Below are positions 1-7,557 of a stretch of 26,874 nt of DNA, one piece after another. Under the pieces are notes generated by a model. That model was not told the DNA's origin. It made no database searches and was given only the letters and a program-made list of their open reading frames with translations. Origin of the DNA: an uncultured Lachnospiraceae bacterium. Lineage in GTDB: Bacteria; Bacillota; Clostridia; Lachnospirales; Lachnospiraceae. The stretch covers positions 1 through 26,874 of the forward strand of contig CAJUAO010000029.1 of NCBI GenBank assembly GCA_910584685.1, given 5' to 3'. Every line of letters begins with the position of its first letter. The stretch's first letter is position 1. Both the position numbers and the translations under genes were made by a program.

Positions 1-48
1 TGAATTTCTAACACTTTTCTCAATGCTTTAAAAAATATATATAACTCC
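1..48. repeat. Fragment of the long palindromic repeat, cut by window edge
   Basis: The first ~48 bases match, with scattered changes, the inside-to-arm transition of the complete palindrome at 295-601. Both share a TGAATTTCTAA stretch, then CTCAATGCTTTAAAAAAT. Beyond ~48 similarity fades: a diverged trace of the outer arm may run to ~110. The orientation fits the missing half of a copy like the one that starts at 26662. The stretch 49-294 is AT-rich and I see no gene in it. Confidence 0.7.
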
Positions 49-294
49 CTGTCCCCGCCACCACCCTAAGGTCTTATACTCCCTTTATTCTTAAGCCCCT
101 CATTGGGAAAAAGTACTTTTCACATATTAATTCTATAAAAAATTCAAGTAGATGGCGTATCAATAAAAATACAACATTCAGTATTAGATAGATATAAATT
201 TGCTGGTACTCACTATAATTATACGCCTGCATTCTGCAAATTTATAACACTAAAATAAACACAAGTTTTCTTTCCCCTTACAGTATATAAATGA

Positions 295-601
295 GGGTAT
301 GTCCCATTAACAGGCTTTAAGCGGTGGAACGGGTTGGAGCAGACAGCTGAATATAATTTTTTAAAGCATTGAGGAACAGGGTTAGAAATTCATCAACGGA
401 ATACCGTCAGCTTCTTAGCGGAGAGCGTCTGTCTGAGCAGGGGGCTTGCTCTTTAGCCCCTTGCGAGTTACGCTCGCAGCTTAGAAGATGGCGGTATTTC
501 GTTGATAGAATTTCTTCCCTGTTTCGAAGCTTTAAAAAATTATATTCAGCTGTCTGCTCCAACCCGTTCCACCGCTTAAAGCCTGTTAATGGGACATACC
601 C
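295..601. repeat. Complete long palindromic repeat (giant hairpin element)
   Basis: Positions 295-367 are the exact reverse complement of 529-601, giving a perfect 73-bp inverted repeat that begins GGGTATGTCCCATTAACAGG. Pairing continues imperfectly inward for roughly 45 bp more per side. The central ~60 bases hold small hairpins (GGGGCT/AGCCCC and GCGAG/CTCGC). The whole could fold into one stem of about 115-120 bp. Partial copies lie at both window ends. No transposase and no clear target-site duplication are visible. The 91-codon reading frame across it is a by-product of the palindrome. The element lies just downstream of the leftward reductase gene and could stop its transcript. The gap 602-714 holds nothing else I recognise. 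Confidence 0.93.
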
Positions 602-714
602 GGACTACATGCGAGGGAAAAATTTTTTCAAGCGTACAAATTAATATTTTTACAACCAATTACATATCTCTGCAACATCTCCAAACCTGCACAAATCAAT
701 CCTATCCAATACCT

Positions 715-2070
715 TTAGCAGGTAGCTCCCCCAACTACATTTATTCCAAGTATTTCCTTCTTACGTTTAAGAAGCTCGTCACTAAGCAGCATAGCCTCAG
801 CCTTCTCAAAGCCAATCCTGTTAATGGTATCAGCAAATCTTTCGCCTGATTTACCCTCAGAGCGGAATAAAAGGATAGCTTTTTCTATTGTATCAAGAAC
901 TTCCTGCTTAGAGGTAAACACCTTTCTAAGCATCTTTCCTTCTGCAACCTTTTTTCCCCAGCGTCCGCCAATATAAATTTTCCAGCCGTATGTGCCGTCA
1001 TCGGAGCAATGGAAAGGACACTTGGCTATACAGCGACCGCAGTTGTTACATGCAGCTTCATCAATGACAAGCTTTCCGTCTGTAAGCCTTGCGGCGCCTA
1101 TAGGACAAGCCTTTTCTATCTGGCATACCTTACAGCCCCGGCATTTACTGTCATCGTAGCCCGGAACTCTGGCGCCTATTATACCAATATCGTTAAGGTT
1201 AGGCTTTACGCAGTTGTTTGGACAGCCGCCAAATGCAATTTTAAATTTGTGAGGAAGAGCTACGCTGCTGTAGCCATGGAAAAACATTTCGTGGGCTGCT
1301 TCACTTAATTCATATGTATCGTATAAGCCATACTGGCATGTAGTACCCTTGCAGGAAACCACGGGACGGACCTTGCTTCCGGTGCCGCCTGTTTCAAGAC
1401 CAGCCTTTGCAAGAAATGCTCTGAAAGCATCTATATTTTCATAGTCAATTCCCGATACTTCAACGGTAAGACGTGTGGTAAACATCATATGTCCGTCGCC
1501 GTAAAGCTTTGCAGCCTCGGCTATAACGGCGCATTCTTTATCAGTAATACGACCGTTTCTTGTGATGATACGACCGTTAAATTTATTTGTACCCTTATGC
1601 TGGAGGAAACCAAGTCCCTTTACTCTTTTTATATCATCGGCAGAAAGAGTACAGCCTTCGCCTGCAGGAGCGGAAGTCTTACCCTCAAGCTTGTTTATGT
1701 ATTCTTCAAGGACTTCAGCCGTCATAACAACGGCTTTTATACAGCGGTCAGCCTCTGTCTTGTATTTGGCTGATAATTCATCACAGCTTATAGAGCCAAG
1801 CCTTGACTGGAATTTAGATACAAATTCTCCGCAGATTGCCCTGAATTCATCCTTTGGTTTATCTCCATATAATTTGCTAAGTATACCCATAACGCCTGAG
1901 AGGGCGCCGCATGTACTTTGACAGCCCATTCCTCCGCCAAAGCCTGCAAAAAGATTTATGTCTGTTTCGCTTATATCTAAACCATAAACCTCATTTGCCG
2001 CAAGCAAAAGCGCCTCCGCACAGTTTTTGTCAAGTTCTCCGTAATAATATTTTGTTTTTTCTGCTAACAT
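715..2070 (-). CDS. Siroheme sulfite/nitrite reductase-like protein with N-terminal C_GCAxxG_C_C domain
   Basis: This 451-aa protein is a probable siroheme-[4Fe-4S] reductase, most likely acting on sulfite in the cytoplasm. Residues ~17-125 look like the C_GCAxxG_C_C redox domain (GFGGGMGCQSTCGALSG at 43-59). A half ferredoxin-like nitrite/sulfite reductase domain follows (~145-235). The siroheme/cluster site has C240 and C245 (CX4C, where most sulfite reductases have CX5C), then C283 and C287 in GGCPNNCVKP. Two ferredoxin-type clusters follow: C310/C313/C316/C322 and C341/C344/C347/C351. The start has a good AGGAGG site. It lies 30 nt behind the TauE/SafE gene in the same direction, and the divergent operon makes its cofactor. 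No flavin reductase subunit is adjacent, so the electron donor is unknown, perhaps ferredoxin. Nitrite as substrate is not excluded. Confidence 0.85.
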   Translation of the reverse strand: MLAEKTKYYYGELDKNCAEALLLAANEVYGLDISETDINLFAGFGGGMGCQSTCGALSGVMGILSKLYGDKPKDEFRAICGEFVSKFQSRLGSISCDELSAKYKTEADRCIKAVVMTAEVLEEYINKLEGKTSAPAGEGCTLSADDIKRVKGLGFLQHKGTNKFNGRIITRNGRITDKECAVIAEAAKLYGDGHMMFTTRLTVEVSGIDYENIDAFRAFLAKAGLETGGTGSKVRPVVSCKGTTCQYGLYDTYELSEAAHEMFFHGYSSVALPHKFKIAFGGCPNNCVKPNLNDIGIIGARVPGYDDSKCRGCKVCQIEKACPIGAARLTDGKLVIDEAACNNCGRCIAKCPFHCSDDGTYGWKIYIGGRWGKKVAEGKMLRKVFTSKQEVLDTIEKAILLFRSEGKSGERFADTINRIGFEKAEAMLLSDELLKRKKEILGINVVGGATC

Positions 2071-2100
2071 TTTATCCTCCTAAAATATTGTTAAAGGTTT

Positions 2101-2892
2101 TTAGTTAAAAAATTTAATAACATTATATATATTGATGCACATAATCAGAAGCATGGCGCCTTCAAAAAGGTAAGTAGCCTGTTTGTCATCAATTTTTCTG
2201 TTTATTTGCCTGCCAAGCTCACTGCCGGCTATACCAAATATAATCATGCCAATTAATGCAAATTCATTAAAGGCAGGAATGGTATCAAAGCAGGCTGTTT
2301 TCAAGGTGCTTGTAACCTGTGAAAACAATACTATGTACAGGCTGTTTTGTGTAGCTGTCTTTGTATTCATAGAAAAGAAGTAGTAGAGAACGGCTACATT
2401 AAAGGGACCTCCGCCTATTCCAAGAAAAGAACCAAGTATACCCAAAAATAAGCCTATAATAATGGCTATAGCAGGTGACGTAATTTTTTTTGCAGTTATT
2501 TTGTTTTTGTTTATGGTGTATATAAATGTAGCAAGAGTGGCAATAAGAAGCAGGAAAGCCTGAACTCCTCCTGCTGTATCAGCATTAGTAAAAAGCTTTG
2601 CTACCATATTATACAGCTGCTTGCCTAAAAGACCGCCAACGGCTGCGCCTATTGCTAAATATGTAGTGTTTTTTAAATCTATGACAGATTCCTTTTTTAC
2701 CATTGTTTTTCCTACGCTCCAGCAGGTCATGGCTATCACCGTACAGCCTGACATAAACGTAATGGCGGAAACTGACATTACACCGGTTGCGTCAAGGACC
2801 GGTTTTATAATAATACCGCCTCCCATGCCGCAGATTGTGCCTATGCTGCAGGCCAAAAAAGCGGTGAGAAAACAAATTATAAATAATACCAT
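2101..2892 (-). CDS. TauE/SafE family anion permease (probable sulfite exporter)
   Basis: A 263-aa integral membrane protein with about eight hydrophobic segments in two similar halves, each opening with a glycine-rich helix (GTICGMGGGIIIKP near the N-terminus; GSFLGIGGGPFNV in the second half). This duplicated pattern is the hallmark of the TauE/SafE family (DUF81), whose studied members export sulfite, sulfoacetate or other organosulfur anions. A GGAG site precedes the ATG. It is the first gene of a leftward pair with the siroheme reductase (30-nt gap), which suggests relief of sulfite stress or sulfite trafficking linked to reduction. Direction of transport and substrate are inferred from family and context. 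I found no convincing promoter for it in the divergent intergenic region. Confidence 0.85.
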   Translation of the reverse strand: MVLFIICFLTAFLACSIGTICGMGGGIIIKPVLDATGVMSVSAITFMSGCTVIAMTCWSVGKTMVKKESVIDLKNTTYLAIGAAVGGLLGKQLYNMVAKLFTNADTAGGVQAFLLLIATLATFIYTINKNKITAKKITSPAIAIIIGLFLGILGSFLGIGGGPFNVAVLYYFFSMNTKTATQNSLYIVLFSQVTSTLKTACFDTIPAFNEFALIGMIIFGIAGSELGRQINRKIDDKQATYLFEGAMLLIMCINIYNVIKFFN

Positions 2893-3009
2893 AATGCTCC
2901 TTTTTTAAGTATATGCTAATGATAAAACGTATTATTAATTTTTTTAAGTTTATCATAAGGGGTATGAAAAATCAATAATTTAAAAATCATGTATTGAACA
3001 GATGCATTA

Positions 3010-3043
3010 TTAATCCATTATAAACTTTAAAATTTTGGATTAA
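3010..3043. promoter_or_regulatory. Inverted repeat overlapping the siroheme operon -35 (possible operator)
   Basis: TTAATCCA at 3010-3017 and TGGATTAA at 3036-3043 form an 8-bp perfect inverted repeat with an 18-bp spacer. The right arm overlaps the predicted -35 hexamer of the siroheme operon, the position expected for a repressor site in a region shared by two divergent sulfur operons. The regulator is unknown, and AT-rich dyads also arise by chance. Confidence 0.4.
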
Positions 3044-3063
3044 CAATACACATTTCATATGAT
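3035..3063 (+). promoter_or_regulatory. Sigma-A promoter of the siroheme operon
   Basis: TTGGAT at 3035-3040 and TATGAT at 3058-3063 are separated by exactly 17 bp. They lie about 60 bp upstream of the first operon gene, leaving a leader of some 55 nt. No riboswitch fold is evident in that leader. Confidence 0.7.
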
Positions 3064-3123
3064 AAAATATAAAAGATACAAATTTAGCAGTAAAATTTAT
3101 GAAATGCTAATAAGAGGTGAAAT

Positions 3124-3756
3124 ATGGCATATTTTCCTATGTTTATAAATTTAGAGGGGGCTGACTGTCTTATAGTGGGAGGAGGCAGGGTAGCATTAAA
3201 AAAGATTAGAGCGCTTAAGGACTTTGGAGCAGTAATTTATGTTACAGCGCCTGATATATGTGGGGAGATAAGGCTTATGTCACGAAAGACAGGAAATATA
3301 TACATATATGAAAGACAGCTTAAGGATGAGGACTTTAAGGGTAAGCTGCTTATAGTAGCCGCAACGGACAATAAGAGAGTCAACCATGAGATTGCATGTA
3401 AGGCAAAGGAGCTTAATATACCAGTTAATGCAGTGGACAGCATTGAGGATTCCACGTTTATATTTCCGTCATATCACAGGGAAAAGGATGTAGTGGCGGC
3501 ATACTCAAGCGGAGGAAACAGTCCCGTTATCACACAGTATCTCAGAGACAGGGGAAAACATATTCTTACGGAATTTGTAGGAGATATGGCGGAATTTATG
3601 GGAAATATAAGACCTTACGTAAAGGAGCATACCGGCAGTGAAAGCATAAGGAAAGCCATATACAAAGAGATACTTGACTTGGGCATGAGAGCCGGAAGAA
3701 TACCGGAGGAGGATGAGGTGGAGAAAATTATAAAAAGAATAAATAATGACTTGTAA
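3124..3756 (+). CDS. Precorrin-2 dehydrogenase / sirohydrochlorin ferrochelatase-like
   Basis: A 210-aa protein of the Met8/CysG-N-terminal type. It oxidises precorrin-2 to sirohydrochlorin with NAD+, and in bifunctional members inserts iron to give siroheme. The Rossmann nucleotide-binding loop is LIVGGGRVALKKIRAL (residues ~16-31), and VNAVDSIEDSTFIFPS (~100-115) contains the conserved Asp-rich segment that precedes the product site. Length matches stand-alone dehydrogenases (~200-220 aa). An AGAGGTG site lies a few bases before the ATG. First gene of the operon, 28 nt before hemB. No separate ferrochelatase (CbiK/SirB) is seen, so this protein may do both steps; that is inference. Confidence 0.9.
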   Translation: MAYFPMFINLEGADCLIVGGGRVALKKIRALKDFGAVIYVTAPDICGEIRLMSRKTGNIYIYERQLKDEDFKGKLLIVAATDNKRVNHEIACKAKELNIPVNAVDSIEDSTFIFPSYHREKDVVAAYSSGGNSPVITQYLRDRGKHILTEFVGDMAEFMGNIRPYVKEHTGSESIRKAIYKEILDLGMRAGRIPEEDEVEKIIKRINNDL

Positions 3757-3784
3757 AAAAACAATTTATGGTGAGGAAGAATAA

Positions 3785-4744
3785 ATGGACAGAATGAGAA
3801 GACTTAGGAAAACCGAAAATATAAGAAGAATGGTAAGGGAAAACCATGTAAGAAGGGACGAGCTTATTTATCCCATATTTGTTACAGAGGGAGAAAATAT
3901 ATGCAATCCAATACCGTCTATGCCGGGTATTTGCCAGCATTCCATTGACAGGCTGCCGAAGGAGCTGGACATGGTAGCTGCGGCGGGAGTATCAGCGGTG
4001 CTTTTGTTTGGAATACCTGCCCACAAGGATGAGCTTGGAAGCGGAGCATATGATGAAAACGGAATAATCCAGAGGGCAATAAGGCTTATAAAGGAAAGCT
4101 ACAGTGATATAACAGTTATAGCAGATGTGTGTCTCTGTGAATATACATCTCACGGACATTGTGGAATTGTAAAAAACGGCATAATATTAAATGATGAAAC
4201 TTTGCCGTATCTTGCAAGAACAGCAGTAAGCTACGCAAGGGCAGGAGCCGATATAGTTGCCCCAAGCGATATGATGGACGGCAGGGTTAAGGTTATACGC
4301 GATGCCTTGGACAGCGAGGGCTTTACGGATATTCCTATTATGTCCTACAGCGCTAAATTTGCATCATGCTATTATTCTCCCTTTAGGGATGCGGCGCATT
4401 CAGCGCCAGAGTTTGGCGACAGAAAGACATATCAGATGGACACCGCGAACGGAAGAGAGGCATTAAGAGAGGTGGCGGCAGATTTGGCGGAGGGCGCCGA
4501 CATTGTCATTGCTAAGCCGGCCCTTGGATATATGGATGTAATAAAGGATATTTCCATACATTTCAATGTTCCCATAGCAGCCTACAATGTCAGCGGCGAG
4601 TATTCTATGGTAAAGGCGGCCGCAATGCAGGGCTGGCTAGATGAAAAAAAGATGGTTATGGAAAATATGGTAGGACTAAAAAGGGCAGGAGCCGATATGA
4701 TTATAACGTATCATGCATTGGACGTGGCTAAATGGATAGAGTGA
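3785..4744 (+). CDS. hemB: Porphobilinogen synthase (delta-aminolevulinate dehydratase)
   Basis: A 319-aa cytosolic enzyme that condenses two 5-aminolevulinate molecules into porphobilinogen. The two Schiff-base lysines are visible: K191 in SYSAKFASCYYSPFRDA and K244 in VIAKPALGYMDV. The metal site DVCLCEYTSHGHCG has three cysteines (C116, C118, C126), typical of the zinc-dependent form. PSDMMDGRV is also conserved, and full length matches the family. A GAGGAAG site precedes the ATG. It lies 28 nt after the dehydrogenase gene and 78 nt before hemL in the same direction. Confidence 0.97.
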   Translation: MDRMRRLRKTENIRRMVRENHVRRDELIYPIFVTEGENICNPIPSMPGICQHSIDRLPKELDMVAAAGVSAVLLFGIPAHKDELGSGAYDENGIIQRAIRLIKESYSDITVIADVCLCEYTSHGHCGIVKNGIILNDETLPYLARTAVSYARAGADIVAPSDMMDGRVKVIRDALDSEGFTDIPIMSYSAKFASCYYSPFRDAAHSAPEFGDRKTYQMDTANGREALREVAADLAEGADIVIAKPALGYMDVIKDISIHFNVPIAAYNVSGEYSMVKAAAMQGWLDEKKMVMENMVGLKRAGADMIITYHALDVAKWIE

Positions 4745-4822
4745 AAATTTACTTTGTATGTTGAGAATTATTGGGAGAAAGTCTGCGATATGTATGAGTA
4801 TTAGCAGAGAAAGAGGTCTAAA

Positions 4823-6094
4823 ATGAAGGATGCAAAATCAAAGGAGCTTTTTGAACGGGCTAAAAAGCATATACCGGGAGGAGTAAACAGTCCTGTAAGG
4901 GCGTTTGGCTCGGTGGGCCTTACGCCAAGATTTATAAAAAGCGCAAGGGGCGCATATATAACAGATGAGGATAACAATACATATATAGATTACGTCTGCT
5001 CATGGGGAGCGGGGATACTGGGACATGCCCATCCTTTGGTTATTGAAAAGGTAAAGGAGGCGGCAGAGCTTGGACTTACATATGGAGCGCCTACAGAAAA
5101 GGAGATTATTTTATCAGAGCTTATATATGAGTGTATGCCTTCAGTTGAGGTAAGCAGGCTGGTATGCTCAGGCACAGAGGCGGTAATGAGCGCAATTCGT
5201 GTGGCAAGAGGCTTTACGGGAAGAACAAAGATAATAAAGTTTAAGGGCTGTTATCACGGACATTCGGACGGACTTTTAGTAAAGGCAGGCTCCGGCGCGC
5301 TTACTACATCAGTTCCCGACAGTAAGGGAGTGCCGTCAGATTTTTCAAAGCATACTCTTGTGGCGCTGTATAATGATAAAAAATCAGTGGAGGAGCTTTT
5401 TATAAGGAATAAGAATGATATTGCGGCGGTAATTGTGGAGCCTGTGGCGGCTAATATGGGAGTTGTTCTGCCTGAGGATGGTTTCCTGAATTTTTTAAGG
5501 GATATAACAGACAGGTACGGCGCATTGCTTATATTTGACGAGGTTATCACAGGCTTTAGGCTAGGCCTTGGAGGAGCTCAGGAGTATTACGGCGTTAAGC
5601 CGGATATTACCACCCTTGGAAAGATAATAGGCGGAGGTATGCCTGTGGGAGCATACGGGGGAAGAAAAGAAATAATGGATATGGTATCGCCTGTAGGAGA
5701 GGTATATCAGGCAGGCACATTATCGGGAAATCCTATAGCTACAACGGCAGGTATAGAGACATTAAAAATACTTATGAGGGACAAAAGCATATATTTAAGG
5801 CTGGAGGAAAAGACTAAAAGGCTTGAGCAGGCGGCAGCAGGCGGAGCCATAAGGGTAAACAGGATAGGCTCACTTATGAGTATATTTTTTACGGACAGAC
5901 ATGTAACAGATTATGACAGCGCCATATCGTCGGACACAGAGGCATATGCGGAATATTTTAAATTTCTCCTGGAAAACGGAATATATGCGGCGCCGTCACA
6001 GTTTGAGGCTATGTTTGTATCAGACGCCCATAGTGATGAGGATATAGAAAAAACATGTCAGGTATTTAAGGATTATTTTGGCAGTAAAAAATAA
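4823..6094 (+). CDS. hemL: Glutamate-1-semialdehyde 2,1-aminomutase
   Basis: A 423-aa PLP enzyme of class III aminotransferase fold. It converts glutamate-1-semialdehyde, the unstable product of HemA, into 5-aminolevulinate. The N-terminus reads RAKKHIPGGVNSPVRAFG, a HemL signature. The PLP lysine is K267 in TLGKIIGGGMPVGAYGG, and IFDEVITGFR provides the cofactor-ring aspartate. Length is typical (~425). An AAAGAGG site lies just upstream. The 24-nt gap to hemA fits direct handover of the labile intermediate between the two enzymes. Confidence 0.97.
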   Translation: MKDAKSKELFERAKKHIPGGVNSPVRAFGSVGLTPRFIKSARGAYITDEDNNTYIDYVCSWGAGILGHAHPLVIEKVKEAAELGLTYGAPTEKEIILSELIYECMPSVEVSRLVCSGTEAVMSAIRVARGFTGRTKIIKFKGCYHGHSDGLLVKAGSGALTTSVPDSKGVPSDFSKHTLVALYNDKKSVEELFIRNKNDIAAVIVEPVAANMGVVLPEDGFLNFLRDITDRYGALLIFDEVITGFRLGLGGAQEYYGVKPDITTLGKIIGGGMPVGAYGGRKEIMDMVSPVGEVYQAGTLSGNPIATTAGIETLKILMRDKSIYLRLEEKTKRLEQAAAGGAIRVNRIGSLMSIFFTDRHVTDYDSAISSDTEAYAEYFKFLLENGIYAAPSQFEAMFVSDAHSDEDIEKTCQVFKDYFGSKK

Positions 6095-6118
6095 TAAAAA
6101 ATAAAAGAGGAAAAAGCT

Positions 6119-7435
6119 GTGAGGTTTGGATATTGCGGAGTAAATTACAGAAAAGCAAATCAGGATATAAGAGATAAGATTTCATTTACGGACAGTAAAA
6201 AGGAGGAAATGTTCGGGCTTTTGCATGAGCGGGGCATATATCAGAGCATGATACTTTCCACCTGCAACAGAAGCGAGGTATTTTACTTCTATGAAAAGGA
6301 CAGTCAGAAAAATATAGGGGCTGACTGCTTTAAACTGATTTTTTCAAGGGAGCTGCCTGAGAAAAAGGCAGGCTTGTGCAGTAGTGTGAACAAGGCTCAG
6401 AATAACATATATAAGGATTGCGGAAATAATATCCTTGATATGTACATTGAGCAGGGCTTTGAAAAGGAAGCCGTAGAGTATCTGTTCAGAGTGACAGCAG
6501 GCTTAGAGTCAATGGTGCTTGGGGAAGACCAGATACTGGGACAGGTCCGTGAGGCTATGGAATTTTCAAGAACAATGGGCTACAGCAAAAAGGAAATGAA
6601 CAGGGTAGTTACAGACGCCATTGCCTGCGCAAAGAAAATAAAGACATTATATAAAATAAGTGAAATTCCATTGTCAGTGGGATATGTGGGAGTCAAGGAG
6701 CTTAACGGGCAGTGTTCCATAAGGGGGAAAAAGGTATTGCTTATAGGAAGCGGGCAGACAGCAGGGTTGGCATTAAAATATATATGTGAATATCAGCCCT
6801 TATCCGTAACTGTATGCAGCAGAACAAGGGAGGGGGCAAAGCGCTTAACAGAGGGTAATTTAACTGATGGCGCCGTAAATATACAAATTAGAGATTTATC
6901 GGAAAGGTATAATATAGCGGGACAGAGCGATATAGTTGTTTCGGCAACCTCCTCGCCCCACCTGATAATTGAAGCAGAAAAATGTAATATAAATAAAAAA
7001 ATATATATGCTTGATTTAGCAGCTCCGAGAGATATAGATGTAAATTTAAAAGACAATTCCCTTTGCACATTGATAAATATAGATATGATTGGGGAAGTGG
7101 TTGAAAGGAATAAAAGTGAAAGAAAGGAGCTGTCTGAAAAAGCGGCTTCAATTATAGAAGGCTGCGCAGAGGAAACCGTTAAGTGGCTAAGGCTTACGTC
7201 AGTAGACGGAACTATAGAATCCCTGCAAAAACGTTGTGAGGATATTGTAAACGACAGCTTTTCATATATAAACAGCAAGCTTAGCCTTTCAGAGCATGAG
7301 CAGATGGTTATAAAAAGAACGCTCAAGGCGTCTCTTAAAAGGCTTTTAAGAGAGCCTATAGTGGAGCTTAAAAGCTTGGAAGAGGAGGAGCAGGAGCTTT
7401 ATAAGAGGACTGTGGAGAAGCTGTTTCATATATAA
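6119..7435 (+). CDS. hemA: Glutamyl-tRNA reductase
   Basis: A 438-aa NADPH-dependent enzyme that reduces glutamyl-tRNA(Glu) to glutamate-1-semialdehyde, the entry step of the C5 tetrapyrrole route. The catalytic cysteine is C49 in ILSTCNRSEVF. The substrate region reads VTAGLESMVLGEDQILGQVREA, followed by a Rossmann domain (VLLIGSGQTAGLALKY) and a C-terminal helical dimerisation domain. It starts with GTG behind an AGAGG site 8 nt upstream; no better ATG keeps the N-terminus intact. An inverted copy of the double-hairpin repeat lies between this gene and hemC. Confidence 0.96.
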   Translation: MRFGYCGVNYRKANQDIRDKISFTDSKKEEMFGLLHERGIYQSMILSTCNRSEVFYFYEKDSQKNIGADCFKLIFSRELPEKKAGLCSSVNKAQNNIYKDCGNNILDMYIEQGFEKEAVEYLFRVTAGLESMVLGEDQILGQVREAMEFSRTMGYSKKEMNRVVTDAIACAKKIKTLYKISEIPLSVGYVGVKELNGQCSIRGKKVLLIGSGQTAGLALKYICEYQPLSVTVCSRTREGAKRLTEGNLTDGAVNIQIRDLSERYNIAGQSDIVVSATSSPHLIIEAEKCNINKKIYMLDLAAPRDIDVNLKDNSLCTLINIDMIGEVVERNKSERKELSEKAASIIEGCAEETVKWLRLTSVDGTIESLQKRCEDIVNDSFSYINSKLSLSEHEQMVIKRTLKASLKRLLREPIVELKSLEEEEQELYKRTVEKLFHI

Positions 7436-7522
7436 AAAGTGTCAAGAGTTTTAACTCATTGTGAAGCCGACACTTACAGGTTTGGCGAAGCCTGACCTGT
7501 GGAATGCTTTGAGGAATTTCAC
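7433..7522 (-). repeat. Double-hairpin terminator-like repeat, inverted copy inside the hem operon
   Basis: Read on the minus strand this is a member of the family at 11125-11367: AAATTCC, then a hairpin (CAGGC/GCCAA type, loop TTC), then AAGTGTC...GACACTT followed by a T run. On the plus strand the same stems lie between hemA and hemC but no T run follows, so it should not stop the operon transcript efficiently. It may instead shape mRNA stability or processing. Confidence 0.7.
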
Positions 7523-7557
7523 ATTTTATTTGTGCAGTATATGCAGGGGGCATTATT

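Noticed and set aside
369..644. 91-codon rightward ORF
   Set aside because: It lies entirely in the palindrome and its flank, has no convincing ribosome site, and its sequence is explained by the inverted repeat.
3064..3123. A riboswitch (e.g. cobalamin or siroheme-related) in the siroheme operon leader
   Set aside because: The leader is only ~55 nt, AT-rich and without conserved boxes or strong stems.
6793..7326. 177-codon leftward ORF opposite hemA
   Set aside because: It overlaps the well-supported hemA C-terminal half and shows only low-complexity Ser/Phe/Leu sequence.
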